From Methanobacterium sp. UBA375 (lineage in GTDB: Archaea; Methanobacteriota; Methanobacteria; Methanobacteriales; Methanobacteriaceae), in assembly GCA_002495625.1 (NCBI GenBank), contig DAGC01000004.1, positions 181,870-245,869 of the forward strand: a DNA stretch of 64,000 nucleotides, in the 5' to 3' direction. Of this stretch, positions 46,501-58,332 are shown piece by piece. Under the pieces are notes generated by a model. It saw only the letters and a program-made list of their open reading frames with translations, had not been told where the DNA came from and made no database searches. Within the stretch, counting starts at the first letter, position 1. Each line of letters starts with the position of its first letter. Both the position numbers and the translations under genes were made by a program.

Positions 46501-47088
46501 TATGGATCACCGTAAAATGGGGCGGTGTTTCGGGTGAATATAGAATCCATCACAGTCAAAGTACCGTTGTTGTAGATGGCACCACCATAATCAGTTGCGT
46601 TGTTGTCTGTGAAGGTACAGTTGATTATATTCAAGGTAGCTCTACTGCGAATAGCAGCACCATAACCTGTTTTTCCGTTTTGGATTGTCAGGTTTTGCAG
46701 GGTAACTGTAATTCCATCTTTAATTGTGAAAATTCTCGATAGATTTTCCCCGTCGATTATCGTACCTTCCCTGCTTTGGCCGATGAGGGTCATGTTTCGA
46801 TCGATACTTATCCCTGTGTTGTTTTTCTCCAGTGTAGGTTTCATTGGCTATGTTCACAGTTTCACCGGTACCTACGGCTGTTATTCCGCCGTATATAGTT
46901 TTTTTAGCAGTACTCCAGGAGGTACCAGGATCATCATCGTTTCCACCAGTCCCATTTACATAGATATCTGCCGCGGATGCAGCGCCGGTGAATAATACAA
47001 TAGTCACGCTTAAAAATAGTAATGGAATTATAAAATTAATTTTATCATTATTTTTCGAGTTCTTTTTCCTAATCCTTTCACCCCACAT
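43503..47088 (-). pseudogene. Adhesin-like surface protein with pseudomurein-binding repeats, broken
   Basis: Three pieces rebuild one secreted protein of about 1,195 residues. The signal peptide is FIIPLLFLSVTIVLFTG (part 1, 47088). About 25 beta-helix repeats of the form GGAIYN-GTLTVTxSTFTGNTA follow (parts 1-3), then a Big_1-like Ig domain, a DUF11 domain (SAN VSVYDKLPSG) and two or three C-terminal pseudomurein-binding repeats (NNYLKYAQNIKTFI, VVNFYGQNKRLPNYV). A frameshift near 46832 is in an A5 run; part 2 and part 3 are in the same frame and are separated by an in-frame TGA at 45540-45542. The protein would be anchored in the wall of this pseudomurein archaeon. Confidence 0.85.
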
Positions 47089-47300
47089 ATTGTTGCTGAT
47101 TATGGATTATCATTGAATAATATAAATCTTGTGAAACTAAACACTCAAAAAAGAATTTTAGTGAACAATGTCACAATACCATGCTTAAATAGGAATTTAA
47201 GGAGCAATTAGGCGTCTTCAATCCGGGATATGTTAAAAAGCCTGTAATCAAGTCTTTAAAATGAGTTAGAAAATAGTTCAAAAATAAAAAAAATAAGAAA

Positions 47301-47323
47301 ATTAAAGGCATTCCGCCTTTAAA
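47301..47323 (-). terminator. Intrinsic-type terminator of the thermosome gene
   Basis: TTAAAGGC (47302-47309) pairs with GCCTTTAA (47315-47322) around the five-base loop ATTCC. Read on the minus strand it comes directly after the thermosome stop codon and is followed by TTTTCTTATTTTTTTTATTTTTG. This is the cleanest terminator in the window. Confidence 0.8.
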
Positions 47324-47325
47324 CT

Positions 47326-48960
<1,635 letters not shown>

Positions 48961-49003
48961 ATTAATCACCTCTTTTGTATAGTAATTTAACGATGGGTTT
49001 AAG

Positions 49004-49014
49004 GTTATATAAAT
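49004..49014 (-). promoter_or_regulatory. TATA box of the thermosome gene
   Basis: On the minus strand the string TTTATATAACC lies about 45 bases upstream of the GTG at 48960. The strong match to the archaeal TATA consensus suits a highly expressed chaperonin gene. Confidence 0.6.
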
Positions 49015-49144
49015 AGTTTGTGTATAGGGGATTATATTAACAATAATTAATAACTTCTAAAGTATAGGGAACTGATAAATCGTCCCGGTACAGGATATTG
49101 AATTCAAAACCAGATATTTATTCAAAAATAAGTGGTAAATTACC

Positions 49145-49645
49145 TTATTTGTCTATCTTCTGCCAGTATACTTCATCATCCTTCTGGTAAGACTCAAAGT
49201 AACCTTTTCTCTCCAGGTTACGGATTACATGTTCGAAATTTTCACTGGAAAGTTCACTGAATCCGATTTCAGTTATATGTGTGTACAGGTTTTCCATGGT
49301 GTCCTCTTCAGCGGGTAACAGCTGATACACCTGGGACTGGAAGGAGGTCAGGTCTTTTTTGGGTTTGGCAGTAAGGGCGTTGAAGTGGTACCTGATTATC
49401 TCCAGTTCCTCCAGCTTCTGATCCTTCTTCTCTAGTAGTTCCTGTAGATTGTTGATCTCCTTTTCTTTCTCCAGTAATTTACTTTCTACGCCTTCTTTAA
49501 GTTCTAAAAGAGCTCTATCATCACTAGCTTTGGATGATTCCTTCTGGCACTTCTTAAGCTCAATCTTGAGTTTGCTTATCTCCAGAAGACAGGCCTTCAC
49601 CAGCTGCCTCAACTGTTCGTTGTCCTCGTTCTTTAACAATCCCAT
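49145..49645 (-). CDS. Coiled-coil protein with C-terminal winged-helix-like domain
   Basis: A 166-residue protein. Residues about 8-90 form a long coiled coil (LRQLVKACLLEISKLKIELKK; SKLLEKEKEINNLQELL). The C-terminal part, about 100-166, has LTSFQSQVYQLLPAEEDTMENLY and NFEHVIRNLERKGYFESYQ, compatible with a winged helix of the type that binds DNA or protein. It is not recognised as a named family. It is on the same strand as the thermosome, with 130 bases between them, so may be a separate transcript. Confidence 0.7.
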   Translation of the reverse strand: MGLLKNEDNEQLRQLVKACLLEISKLKIELKKCQKESSKASDDRALLELKEGVESKLLEKEKEINNLQELLEKKDQKLEELEIIRYHFNALTAKPKKDLTSFQSQVYQLLPAEEDTMENLYTHITEIGFSELSSENFEHVIRNLERKGYFESYQKDDEVYWQKIDK

Positions 49646-49810
49646 CGTACCACTGTATTAAATTATATAGTAATTGCCTTTTAAAGTTTAGTATTAGGTT
49701 CTTTAAATCATTATTTTGATTTTAAATAGAAATGATGGTAAAATAGTTAAATTCAATAAATATCTAGATTGTTATTTTATTTAAATTTGAAAATAGATGT
49801 TTATGTAAAT

Positions 49811-50986
49811 TTATTTAACTGTCTGGAACTGGAAACTGTAACTGGCTTTAAGATTGTTTCCTGTAGCATCCTTCACTGCACTGGCCGGTATATAAACTTG
49901 GTAAACGTTATTCCTCAAACGGCTGTAGGTCATCTTCACCGTTAACGTTTTCCCGCTGATGGCCTTCGGTGCCAGGGTCACCTTTTTACCGGTGGTTAAG
50001 TTTTTGATGTATATTCCGGAGAAATTGACACCGGACTTTATGTTCTTGTTGAAGGTGATGGTGACTGCAGAGGTAAGAGGAACCCCTAAAGCGTCTTTTG
50101 CCGGATTTGTGGAGGTTATTTTGGGTCCGTAAGAGTCGGCCGGGAAACCCAGATAGTTAACAGCAGCCTGAATCATCTTATATTCCACGTTAGCTGAGGT
50201 CATGGTGGGGATGGAATCTCTTTCTACTTCCAATGTTATGGTGTTGATACCATACTTCTTTGCACAATTACGTACCATACCCGCATCATCTGCACCATTG
50301 GTGGAAATATAACAGCCGGTTTTAGATTTGATATGGTTGCTCCAGTTCTTTTCCTTGACCGTTATGGTGGATGGATTACTTACAAATATATACCCTTTAA
50401 AACCTACTTGACTACCAGAATGCACATCCAGCAGATACTGAACCCCGTTATTTCTGGCGAACTGGATTATGTTATAGCCCGGAGTTGCCTTTTTATTTGC
50501 AATTCGATTGGGATCCTGTCCTTTGTAGTTACGTGAATTTAAAGCGGTGTCTGTGGGGATGGCGAAGGGAATGATGTACAGGATGCCGTTGAAACTTTTA
50601 TTTTTGATATACTCTAGATATTTCATGGTCGCTATATTTGCTTCCTCTTCATTACCATGAATTCCAGCGGTTATCAATAATTTAGGTCCATTACCCTTCC
50701 CAAATTTGAGTACTACCGACCCTTTTTTGGTCATATTAAATATCTGGTTACTTAAATATGTTTTGGGAATATTCTGGCTGATTTCCGGATTATTTAGGAC
50801 ATTTCCACCTAAAGACGTATCAACATATGATATGGTGTAAGTGCTGGAATTTGAAGAATTAGTGGTAGTAACTGCACTACTAACGGGTGTAAAAGCTAAG
50901 ATAAAGAGTATTAAACATAAAATTATTAAATAGAATCTAAAATTTTTAATGTTAGTGTTAGAATATGTCAAGAAATAATCCCCCAC
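49811..50986 (-). CDS. Secreted zinc hydrolase (M14/aspartoacylase-like) with Ig-like domain
   Basis: A 391-residue exported protein. The signal segment is at about residues 18-36 (YLIILCLILFILAFT). The hydrolase domain has ITAGIHGNEEEANI (H-G-N-E-E, zinc ligands) and LLDVHSGSQVGF, with the third ligand. The C-terminal part (about 290-391) is a Big_5/SbsA-like Ig domain, GPKITSTNPAKDALGVPLTS onwards. This suggests cleavage of an amide or peptide in the cell wall or medium; pseudomurein is an obvious but unproven target. Confidence 0.8.
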   Translation of the reverse strand: MGDYFLTYSNTNIKNFRFYLIILCLILFILAFTPVSSAVTTTNSSNSSTYTISYVDTSLGGNVLNNPEISQNIPKTYLSNQIFNMTKKGSVVLKFGKGNGPKLLITAGIHGNEEEANIATMKYLEYIKNKSFNGILYIIPFAIPTDTALNSRNYKGQDPNRIANKKATPGYNIIQFARNNGVQYLLDVHSGSQVGFKGYIFVSNPSTITVKEKNWSNHIKSKTGCYISTNGADDAGMVRNCAKKYGINTITLEVERDSIPTMTSANVEYKMIQAAVNYLGFPADSYGPKITSTNPAKDALGVPLTSAVTITFNKNIKSGVNFSGIYIKNLTTGKKVTLAPKAISGKTLTVKMTYSRLRNNVYQVYIPASAVKDATGNNLKASYSFQFQTVK

Positions 50987-51123
50987 TTGTTTGTGATTTT
51001 TTTGAACTAAATTTATGTTATAATATAATAAACTGATTCATGTTAAATATCTTATGTTAAAAAAACAAAAATCGTTTAAGGCAAATTCACTGGGATAAAA
51101 AGAATTTATCAAAATAAAAAAAA

Positions 51124-51141
51124 GGGAAATATAAAATTCCC
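51124..51141 (-). terminator. Hairpin terminator after asd
   Basis: GGGAA (51124-51128) pairs with TTCCC (51137-51141). On the minus strand it is followed by a run of eight T. It lies 13 bases downstream of the asd stop codon and closes the aspartate-family cluster. Confidence 0.65.
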
Positions 51142-51154
51142 GTTACAAGAACTT

Positions 51155-52201
51155 TTACATTATCTCATTGATCAATTCTGCATTGAGTATAGAAGCACCA
51201 GCCGCTCCTCGGATGGTGTTATGCCCTACCAAGACGTATCTTAGGCTTTTGTCGAATGCTGCGTCTTTGCGGATCCTTCCCACGGTAACAGCCATTCCTT
51301 TTTCGGCATTTCTATCCATACGTGGCTGTGGTCTGTTATCCTCCTCACGGACGATGATCGGTGGCTGCGGTGCAGAGTAAAGGTCCAGTTTCTGGGGCAT
51401 TCCCTGGAATTCCCGTAGGGATTTCTCCACATCATCCACTTCAAAATCATCGGCAAACTCGATGAACACCGCCTCGGTATGCCCGTCCACAACAGCGACC
51501 CGGTGGCAGGAGGCGCTCACACCGAAGTTAGCTGGGGTCAGGACTCCATCTTCCAAGTCTCCCAGGAGCTCCAGGGTTTCGGTCTCCATCTTCTCCTCCT
51601 CACCGCCGATGAAGGGCACCAGGTTATCCACGATGGCCATACTTGGCACTCCATCGTAGCCTGCACCGGATACGGCCTGCATGGTGGAGACGTAAACCCT
51701 TTCTATATCAAATTCATCGTATAATGGTTTTAGGGTCATGGTGAGGGCGATGGTGGAACAGTTGGGATTGGTCACAATGGATCCTTCCCATCCCCGGTTT
51801 TTCTGTTGGATCTCCAGTAGTTCCAGGTGTTCCGGGTTCACCTCGGGGATGACCAGAGGCACATCGGGTTCCATACGCATAGCCGCCGCGTTACTAGCCA
51901 CAGTCATACCTGCCTCTGCAAATTTAGGCTCCACATTTAAAGCTATATCTGCGGGCAATGCAGAAAATACGATCTCAACATCCTTTACCTCGGCAGGGTC
52001 AGTGTCCACTACTTTGATGTCCCTGGCAACTTCTGGAATCGGACTGTCCAGATACCAGGTCACGGCGTCTTCATATCTTTTTCCTGCGGATCTCTTTGAG
52101 GCGGTAAGTGCAGTTATCTCGAAATCGGGGTGATCCCCCAATAGTTCAATAAAACGCTGACCTACCATTCCGGTTGCTCCTAGTACTCCTACATTTACCA
52201 T
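51155..52201 (-). CDS. asd: Aspartate-semialdehyde dehydrogenase
   Basis: Makes aspartate semialdehyde from aspartyl phosphate with NADPH; feeds lysine, threonine and methionine synthesis. 348 residues. The nucleotide motif is [13 protein letters not shown] and the catalytic cysteine is in NPNCST near residue 150. The C-terminal histidine region ([14 protein letters not shown]) is present. Last gene of the cluster shikimate kinase - asd on the minus strand; the gap to dapB is 99 bases. Confidence 0.96.
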   Translation of the reverse strand: MVNVGVLGATGMVGQRFIELLGDHPDFEITALTASKRSAGKRYEDAVTWYLDSPIPEVARDIKVVDTDPAEVKDVEIVFSALPADIALNVEPKFAEAGMTVASNAAAMRMEPDVPLVIPEVNPEHLELLEIQQKNRGWEGSIVTNPNCSTIALTMTLKPLYDEFDIERVYVSTMQAVSGAGYDGVPSMAIVDNLVPFIGGEEEKMETETLELLGDLEDGVLTPANFGVSASCHRVAVVDGHTEAVFIEFADDFEVDDVEKSLREFQGMPQKLDLYSAPQPPIIVREEDNRPQPRMDRNAEKGMAVTVGRIRKDAAFDKSLRYVLVGHNTIRGAAGASILNAELINEIM

Positions 52202-52300
52202 ACTTTCACCTTTTAATTTACACTATAGACATTATTTTGCATGCCTCTCTTTTTATATTTATTTAAAAAATTATTACCAAACTGATGATTACTGGAATAT

Positions 52301-53122
52301 TCATTTCAAACCCAGAACATCACCCATATCACTTATTTTTCCCTCAGGAGCGGTTGGGATATACCTTATGGCCTTTATTACCCCGTTTACAAAGGCCTGT
52401 CGGCTGCTTGCCCGGTGGATGATCTCCAGGCGTTCCCCGTCACCGGCAAACAGGACGGTATGGTCGCCTATGATGTCCCCTCCACGTACGGCGTGCATGC
52501 CTATCTCATCCGGGGTTCTCTCACCGACCTGGCCTTCTCTTCCATAAACTCCTACTTCGCAGGTGTCTCTTCCCAGTTGCTGGGCTATGATCTCATAGGC
52601 CCGGACGGCTGTCCCGGAAGGGGCGTCCTGTTTGTGTTTATGGTGGGCTTCGATGATCTCCACATCGAAATCAGACAGGATAGGGGCCAAGTCCTTGAGT
52701 ACCTTAAAGAACACGTTCACTCCCACGGCCATGTTGGGGGCTATGACTGCCTTTATTTTATTTTCCTCTATGACCTTTTTTATCCAGTTTAACTGTTCAT
52801 CTGAAAATCCGGTGGTTCCCACCACCAGGTTAACCCCGCATTTTGAGGTTGTTTTTATGGTTTCCACTGCTGCATTCGCTATGGTAAAGTCCACCAGTAC
52901 ATCTGGTTTCTTCTCTTCTAAAATTGCTTTAAGTTCATTTGCTGGAGTGATTACTACACCTATATTTCCTACTCCTATTACCTCCCCCACATCTCTACCT
53001 TCTAGTGGAGTGTTGGGGGCCTCAATTGCAGCCACCACTTCCATATCATCATTTTCAAGAATGGTCTTAATGATCTTAGAACCCATTCTACCGCCTGCAC
53101 CGGTTACCGCCACGTTGATCAT
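52301..53122 (-). CDS. dapB: 4-hydroxy-tetrahydrodipicolinate reductase
   Basis: Reduces 4-hydroxy-tetrahydrodipicolinate with NAD(P)H in lysine biosynthesis. 273 residues. N-terminal VTGAGGRMGSKI is the cofactor loop; the catalytic segment is EAHHKHKQDAPSGTAV, with H-H and K ligands. The start ATG lies after AGGAGATGCAT. dapA is about 1 kb upstream in the same cluster, with a flavoprotein gene between them. Confidence 0.96.
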   Translation of the reverse strand: MINVAVTGAGGRMGSKIIKTILENDDMEVVAAIEAPNTPLEGRDVGEVIGVGNIGVVITPANELKAILEEKKPDVLVDFTIANAAVETIKTTSKCGVNLVVGTTGFSDEQLNWIKKVIEENKIKAVIAPNMAVGVNVFFKVLKDLAPILSDFDVEIIEAHHKHKQDAPSGTAVRAYEIIAQQLGRDTCEVGVYGREGQVGERTPDEIGMHAVRGGDIIGDHTVLFAGDGERLEIIHRASSRQAFVNGVIKAIRYIPTAPEGKISDMGDVLGLK

Positions 53123-53247
53123 CTGCTATGCATCTCCTTAAACTCTGAGTTATATTCATTATTATTAGAACATTTTATAAAAATTTTGGGCTACATTGGA
53201 AATTTAATCTTTAGATTTAATGGAAAAATGTTTTGTGAAGCGGAATT

Positions 53248-53814
53248 TTACTTAATTTTCTTAATTAAAGTGGCTACATTATAACCAAACCTTCTTATAG
53301 CCTCCATTCCCTCCTTATCCTCCTGCACTTCTCCTGGTGCCCATCCAAAAACCATGTTCCAACTATTTGAACCAGGAACAATCATATCATTGATGAAGAA
53401 GAACATCAACATTTCCTGTATGGTAGATGTGTGGCCACCTCTACGGGCAACGGCTATAGGACCGCCCACTTTCCAGGATAGGAAGTTGTCATTGGATCCA
53501 GAGACCATTCCTATTCTCTGCAATGCGGACATCATATCTCCACGGGCAGTTCCAAAATAAACTGGTGAACCAACAATAAAGCCATCAGATTCTCTAATTT
53601 TAGTTATAATCTCATTTAATCCGTCATCAATTGAGCATTCATTTAATTCATCACATTTTTTACAATGCACGCATGATTTGATATCTTTACCTGCAAATGA
53701 TACAATTTCAGTTCCCAAGCCCTCATCTTCTATTACACCAGCACATTCTTCTAGAACCTGATAGGTATTACCATTTGGCCGTGGACTGCCGCATAATAAA
53801 AGTACTTTTTTCAT
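53248..53814 (-). CDS. Iron-sulfur flavoprotein (NADPH-dependent FMN reductase family)
   Basis: A 188-residue flavodoxin-fold protein. The FMN phosphate loop is CGSPRPNGNT, and the cluster motif is CVHCKKCDELNEC: C48, C51, C54 and C60 (CX2CX2CX5C), as in the archaeal Isf family. It is involved in electron transfer from ferredoxin to oxidants such as O2 or peroxide in the related Methanosarcina protein. Its place between dapA and dapB is probably coincidental, as it has a separate AGGGGGTGAT-type start. Confidence 0.9.
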   Translation of the reverse strand: MKKVLLLCGSPRPNGNTYQVLEECAGVIEDEGLGTEIVSFAGKDIKSCVHCKKCDELNECSIDDGLNEIITKIRESDGFIVGSPVYFGTARGDMMSALQRIGMVSGSNDNFLSWKVGGPIAVARRGGHTSTIQEMLMFFFINDMIVPGSNSWNMVFGWAPGEVQEDKEGMEAIRRFGYNVATLIKKIK

Positions 53815-53972
53815 GAAAAATCACCCCCTAACATTGGTTAATCGTCAATCGGCCATGGATTTTAGATCAACGATGATTTTAAAATAAGAGATTTAAATAA
53901 TGAAAAAATATTGAAGGAAATGTATCCTATTTAAAATAGGTTTAATAGATTTATGAGCATTACCTAAACCTT

Positions 53973-54866
53973 TTAAATAAGATTCAGACCCTGTAAAACC
54001 CCTTTAAGTTTTTCCCTATTCTCCTCTTTTAAAGGTGCCAGGGGCATCCTTACATGGCCGGATGGTCTGCCCATCATGTTCAGTGATTCCTTGGCAGGTA
54101 CGGGGTTGGATTCCACGAATAAGACCTTCATCAGGTGGTAGAGTTCGTAGTGGAGTTCTTCTGCCTTTGTAAAATCTCCTTTAAGGGCGTATCTCACCAT
54201 ATCACCCATCCTCTGGGGATCCACGTTGGCCACTACACTGATGACTCCTTTAGCCCCTAAAGATATCATAGGGAGGGTCAGGTTGTCGTTTCCACTTATA
54301 ACGGCGAAGTCGTCCCTGTTTCCCAGTTCCTCCATTTTCTTCTCTATCTGGGAGACCTTGTCCAGGTCAGGGCTGGCTTCTTTGATGGCTATTACGTTGT
54401 CTAACTGGGATACTTGGCCTATGGTCTCCACGTCGATGTCTGTTCCAGTCCGTGAGGGTACGTTATAAACGATTATGGGGATATCTGTTGTTTCGGTGAG
54501 TAATTTGTAGTGTTCGTAGAGTCCGTGTGGTTGGGGTTTGTTGTAGTAGGGAGTTATCACTAATGCTGCGTCTGCTCCGGCGGCTTCAGCGTACTTAACC
54601 AGTCCCAGGGATTCTTTTGATGAATTGCTTCCTGCTCCGGCTATAGTCTTCACCTTACCAGCTACTTCATCCACCAGGATGTCCATCATCTTCCTCTGTT
54701 CCAGATGGGTTATGGTGGCTGATTCGCCGGTGGTTCCAGCGGCCAGTACACCTTCTACGCCTCTATCTATCAGATAGTTTATGTTTTCCCGCATGCCTTC
54801 CTGGTCTACCTCATCCTCCTCGTTGAAGGGGGTGACCATGGCAACTATCGTACCTTCTAGTTTCAT
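53973..54866 (-). CDS. dapA: 4-hydroxy-tetrahydrodipicolinate synthase
   Basis: Condenses pyruvate with aspartate semialdehyde in lysine synthesis. 297 residues. The Schiff-base lysine is in [10 protein letters not shown] near residue 160, and the tyrosine of the catalytic triad is in [22 protein letters not shown] at 36-46 is the family's pyruvate-site loop. The ATG overlaps the lysC stop by four bases (ATGA), so the two are translationally coupled. Confidence 0.97.
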   Translation of the reverse strand: MKLEGTIVAMVTPFNEEDEVDQEGMRENINYLIDRGVEGVLAAGTTGESATITHLEQRKMMDILVDEVAGKVKTIAGAGSNSSKESLGLVKYAEAAGADAALVITPYYNKPQPHGLYEHYKLLTETTDIPIIVYNVPSRTGTDIDVETIGQVSQLDNVIAIKEASPDLDKVSQIEKKMEELGNRDDFAVISGNDNLTLPMISLGAKGVISVVANVDPQRMGDMVRYALKGDFTKAEELHYELYHLMKVLFVESNPVPAKESLNMMGRPSGHVRMPLAPLKEENREKLKGVLQGLNLI

Positions 54867-56083
54867 TCCAAGACACTCCTTACCATTTCATAAGCTTTCT
54901 TACCATCATTCCATTCTACAAATATCACTACAGAAGTTTGACTCGAAGAGATCTCCACGATGTTGATATTACTTTTACGCAGAGGTTCTGTTATTTTAGT
55001 TATAATACCCGGGGTATCGATAAAATCCTGACTGGCCACGGTGAGCATGGCAATTTCCCTGTCCAGGGAAAGGGAGCTTAGAAATTTATTTTCCACCACC
55101 ACATCGTGTAATATTCTGTGAGCTTTATCAGCCGCTGATCTATCTATAAACAGGGTCACACTGTTCTGTCCGGTTGATATACCGTATATGTTAATATCGT
55201 TTTCTGCCATGGCGTTGGTCAGGGCCGATAGAACGCCTGGTTTGGTTAATATTTCCTCGCCCACCACGGCCAGGACAGAAATGGGGGCCTCGTTTAACGT
55301 TGTGGTTTTCAGCCTCTCATTTTTTGAAGGGCCTATTATCTCCGTTCCAATAGCCGAAAGGTCTCCGTGTTCAAAGCCAATTATCTTGGCATTTATGAGG
55401 GGGTCCTTGTATTTAAGGGCGTGTGGATGTAAAACCTGAGCTCCATAGGTGGCCAGGTCCCTCATCTCCTCCACCGATATCTTGTCCAGTTTCTTGGCGG
55501 TTTCGAGTTTGTTGGGGTCGGTGGACATAACACCACCCACATCAGTTACTATGATGACTTCCTTGGCTTTGAGGCAGTGTCCCAGGAGGAAGGCGGTTAT
55601 ATCGCTACCACCCCTTCCCAGGGTGGTGACGTCGCCATTTTTATCCCTTCCCAGGAAGCCGCAGAGCACGGGTATTATTCCCTGGTCCAGTAGATTCATT
55701 AGTTCCTTGGAATTTTCCTCCGTGGCCTCAAAATCTACTTGGGCATTTAAATAGTTACTATCAGTAATGATTGGCCACCGGTCCATGTGGGGGTCTAGGT
55801 ACTCGGATTTAACGCCTAATGATTCTATGGTGGATGAAAATAATCTGACACTGGTAATTTCTCCCATGGATACTATGTCTGCCATCTGTTTTTCAGTGAC
55901 TGAGTCTCCAATGGAGTCTTCAACTACCTTAAGGATGTCGTCAGTGGTCTTGTTAATGGCGGACACTACAACCACCATCATATTGCCCTTCATATACTCT
56001 TTTACCACCGATTCGGCCGCTAATTTTATTCTCTCCCCATTTCCAATGGAGGTTCCCCCGAATTTGGCCACGATTATTTCCAT
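54863..56083 (-). CDS. lysC: Aspartate kinase
   Basis: Phosphorylates aspartate, the entry step to lysine, threonine and methionine. 406 residues. The kinase domain begins [13 protein letters not shown] and has [11 protein letters not shown]; two ACT domains (about 260-330 and 335-406) give feedback inhibition, which is usually by threonine or lysine. Normal length. It is followed directly by dapA with overlap. The S17e and chorismate-mutase genes lie upstream in the same strand row. Confidence 0.97.
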   Translation of the reverse strand: MEIIVAKFGGTSIGNGERIKLAAESVVKEYMKGNMMVVVVSAINKTTDDILKVVEDSIGDSVTEKQMADIVSMGEITSVRLFSSTIESLGVKSEYLDPHMDRWPIITDSNYLNAQVDFEATEENSKELMNLLDQGIIPVLCGFLGRDKNGDVTTLGRGGSDITAFLLGHCLKAKEVIIVTDVGGVMSTDPNKLETAKKLDKISVEEMRDLATYGAQVLHPHALKYKDPLINAKIIGFEHGDLSAIGTEIIGPSKNERLKTTTLNEAPISVLAVVGEEILTKPGVLSALTNAMAENDINIYGISTGQNSVTLFIDRSAADKAHRILHDVVVENKFLSSLSLDREIAMLTVASQDFIDTPGIITKITEPLRKSNINIVEISSSQTSVVIFVEWNDGKKAYEMVRSVLE

Positions 56084-56151
56084 TTAAACCATCCTTTAAC
56101 GTTTAAAAATGTAAAATCCATCTTAATATTTTATTAAATGTAAAATAGATG

Positions 56152-56340
56152 TTAGGAGCGCTGTCTAACTATTCTGGTTATGTACCCTGCTATTTTATTT
56201 CGCAGGTGTTTGGTGCTTACTGAGGAGTACTCTTCCACTAGTTTCTTGTTTTCCTCGAAGTCAGTGGTGAATTTACCGTTGTAAGTTTCAATTAATTCTT
56301 TAGCTATTCTCTTTACGAATGATGTTCTGATATTTCCCAT
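56152..56340 (-). CDS. rps17e: 30S ribosomal protein S17e
   Basis: A 62-residue ribosomal protein of archaea and eukaryotes. It begins [20 protein letters not shown] and has [16 protein letters not shown] and [16 protein letters not shown], all typical. It sits between chorismate mutase (5 bases) and lysC (68 bases). This is a known type of arrangement in Methanobacteriales, in which a ribosomal gene shares an operon with amino-acid genes. Confidence 0.95.
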   Translation of the reverse strand: MGNIRTSFVKRIAKELIETYNGKFTTDFEENKKLVEEYSSVSTKHLRNKIAGYITRIVRQRS

Positions 56341-56345
56341 GTTGT

Positions 56346-56645
56346 TTACCTCCTTAGGATTCTTTCTTGTTCAGATTTGTTTAACTTCATCAATATTTCC
56401 ATTATTTCTAAAAGACTGATTTCATCAATATCATTTTCTTTAGCTAACTTTTTAATCTTTCTCTGGATATAATCTTCCCTTTCGGTGTTTTCAATATCCG
56501 TATTAAGCACTTTTTTGGCGGTGCCAATATCCTTCGCCAGAGAAGTTCTCTCCAGGATCAGATCTATGATCCGGTCGTCGATCTGGTCAATTTTATCCCG
56601 GGAGCTTGCAAGCAGTTCCAGTGCTTCTTCTCTATTCACGTGCAA
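56346..56645 (-). CDS. aroQ: Chorismate mutase
   Basis: Rearranges chorismate to prephenate for phenylalanine and tyrosine. 99 residues, the AroQ helical fold: [20 protein letters not shown], with the conserved arginine R16, and [13 protein letters not shown] with R29 and K40 as likely substrate ligands. GTG start and ATG choices are uncertain; ATG 56645 begins MHVNREE. It overlaps the end of shikimate kinase by 14 bases, so it is translationally coupled to it. Confidence 0.92.
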   Translation of the reverse strand: MHVNREEALELLASSRDKIDQIDDRIIDLILERTSLAKDIGTAKKVLNTDIENTEREDYIQRKIKKLAKENDIDEISLLEIMEILMKLNKSEQERILRR

Positions 56646-57513
56646 TCACCTGAGTGCCCTGATTGTCGACTTTGGTCTTGATAACCCTTCCAGGATAGGA
56701 TTTCCATGCATCTTCCACATTTCGGGAATTTTTCTCATCTGTAATAGCTACAAATGATGGACCGGTTCCTGAAAGACCTGCTGCAACGGCACCTGCTTCT
56801 AACGCATCCAGGGCAATGTCTGGATTGAAGCGGAGGGCTGAGCAGTATAAAAGTCCGTTTAACGTGAGGGCATGATGAATATTACCCTTCAATACTTCCT
56901 TAAAAGCTAGTTTAACCCATGGGGCTAAGAGTTTCATCCGGGCCACGTCAGCTTCTGCAGTGGGTGACTTTTTATCAGGCATATATATTAATATGTTTTG
57001 CATGTCCCATTTTTCATGTCTGATAATTTCCCGCTGGAAGTTATCGGTTACGCTGATTCCCCCGAAGTAGGAGGCACTGGCATCATCGAATGCTCCAGTA
57101 ACGGTTACCCCTGCCTCCAGGGAAGAGTCAACAGCCAGGTTTAAAATCCCCAGATCATCTAATCCCACACTTGCCGCGTCAATTTCATATTCATCCATAA
57201 GTGCATGGGTTAAAGCCATGGTAACTGCATTGGAAACAGCACTGCTACTGGACAAGCCGGAAGCTACCGGTAAAGTTGATTTGGTCTTTATTTCTACCCT
57301 GCTTTCTACGTCGAACTTTTCCAGGACCCGTTTAGCGCATATCTCCATTAAAGTGGTGTCCACTTCCTGGTCAGTGCGGCAGGTTATCCCTTCACCTGAT
57401 TTTAACTGGACTTCTGCCTCAACAAAGAGCTCGATGCCGAAGGCAGAGCCACATCCCGTGGATATGGCGTTTATTATAGTGGCAGAACCAGGAGATCTCA
57501 CCTTAATTTTCAT
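56632..57513 (-). CDS. Archaeal shikimate kinase (GHMP family)
   Basis: Phosphorylates shikimate, the fifth step of the aromatic pathway, in the archaeal GHMP-type enzyme, unrelated to bacterial AroK. 293 residues. The ATP loop is [16 protein letters not shown] (about 85-100); [20 protein letters not shown] is the N-terminal GHMP block. The gene overlaps chorismate mutase by 14 bases. It heads the minus-strand row that runs to asd, so aromatic and aspartate pathways share a region but probably not one transcript. Confidence 0.95.
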   Translation of the reverse strand: MKIKVRSPGSATIINAISTGCGSAFGIELFVEAEVQLKSGEGITCRTDQEVDTTLMEICAKRVLEKFDVESRVEIKTKSTLPVASGLSSSSAVSNAVTMALTHALMDEYEIDAASVGLDDLGILNLAVDSSLEAGVTVTGAFDDASASYFGGISVTDNFQREIIRHEKWDMQNILIYMPDKKSPTAEADVARMKLLAPWVKLAFKEVLKGNIHHALTLNGLLYCSALRFNPDIALDALEAGAVAAGLSGTGPSFVAITDEKNSRNVEDAWKSYPGRVIKTKVDNQGTQVIARE

Positions 57514-57710
57514 CTTTCACCTTATTTACTGAGCTAGAACTTTTTAATATGACCATTGCCTATTTGCCATAGAAATTCGTATTTAAATTAATAAAACCTG
57601 TTATTTATTATTTATGGAAACAGGATGATCCTTTTCTATCATTGGTTTTTAAAGGGTAAATATTATCAGGATTTCTGGTTTAAAAAGTAGGCATTATTAC
57701 GAACTGTTCG

Positions 57711-57992
57711 GTGGTAGAAACATTTATTAGTATCGAGAATAAGATGTATTTAAGTGAATTAAGATGGATAAAACCTGGAAATGGGTTTATGGTTTTACCA
57801 TCTAAAGTTGGAAATAGGCACCCGTGTGCTCCAGTATCTATATTTTACATGCAAACTGACTTGAAAATCAGGGATACTGGAACATCGACAATTTTATATG
57901 GGAATAAAAGTATTTCCTCAAATCATAGAAAGATAGGGGTAACTATCTCTTTCACCATTAAAAAGATCAACCATTCAGCTAAAACAGAATGA
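57711..57992 (+). CDS. Doubtful 93-codon reading frame
   Basis: A frame of 93 codons with GTG start, no Shine-Dalgarno, no family resemblance and an unremarkable sequence (MVETFISIENKMYLSEL...). It overlaps no other gene and is followed by direct repeats and a hairpin. It could be a lineage-specific small gene or chance. I list it because the region 57514-58332 otherwise has no gene. Confidence 0.22.
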   Translation: MVETFISIENKMYLSELRWIKPGNGFMVLPSKVGNRHPCAPVSIFYMQTDLKIRDTGTSTILYGNKSISSNHRKIGVTISFTIKKINHSAKTE

Positions 57993-58058
57993 ATAGACCG
58001 AACTTTGTACTAAAACAGAAAGAATAAGCCCAACCATTTGTACTAAAACAGAATGAAG
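57979..58058. repeat. Three imperfect direct repeats of 31-33 bases
   Basis: The string CTAAAACAGAA/TGAA occurs at 57979, 58010 and 58043, with TTTGTA directly before copies two and three. Spacing is 31 and 33 bases, and the parts between are also related (ATAGACCGAAC / ATAAGCCCAACCA). It is too short and degenerate to be a CRISPR array. The first copy overlaps the end of the doubtful frame at 57711-57992. Confidence 0.65.
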
Positions 58059-58089
58059 TTCATGCATTACCGCCTCCAAAAGCATGAAA

Positions 58090-58128
58090 ATGGGTCTGGG
58101 ATTAAAATCTCAGATCCATCCCCTTTTT
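58090..58128 (+). terminator. Hairpin with T-rich tail in the 57.5-58.3 kb gap
   Basis: ATGGGTCTGGGAT (58090-58102) pairs with ATCTCAGATCCAT (58107-58119), 13 base pairs including two G-T pairs, with a four-base loop, followed by CCCC and TTTTT. It resembles an intrinsic terminator. There is no solid gene upstream on this strand, so it may be the end of a small RNA or of a lost gene. The rest of 57993-58332 holds only A/T-rich promoter sequence for the redoxin gene. Confidence 0.5.
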
Positions 58129-58332
58129 AAAGAATATTATTTTAAACAGATGAATTCCATTGATTATCCAAAATATCGAAAATGACGAATATTAATTTTA
58201 AAAAGGATATTGAATAAATAAAACCCGATTTTTACTGTTTTAAAAAGGTCGCTTAATGATACCAGAATAAAATAGTATATAAGGGTTGATGGATAGAAAA
58301 ATATAGTACGATTATATAAAAAAGGTGATAAC

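Noticed and set aside
49145..49645. Prefoldin-like protein next to the thermosome
   Set aside because: The coiled coil is single and followed by a winged-helix-like domain, unlike the beta-hairpin of prefoldin.
57979..58058. CRISPR array
   Set aside because: Only three imperfect copies, the spacers resemble each other, and no cas gene is in the window.
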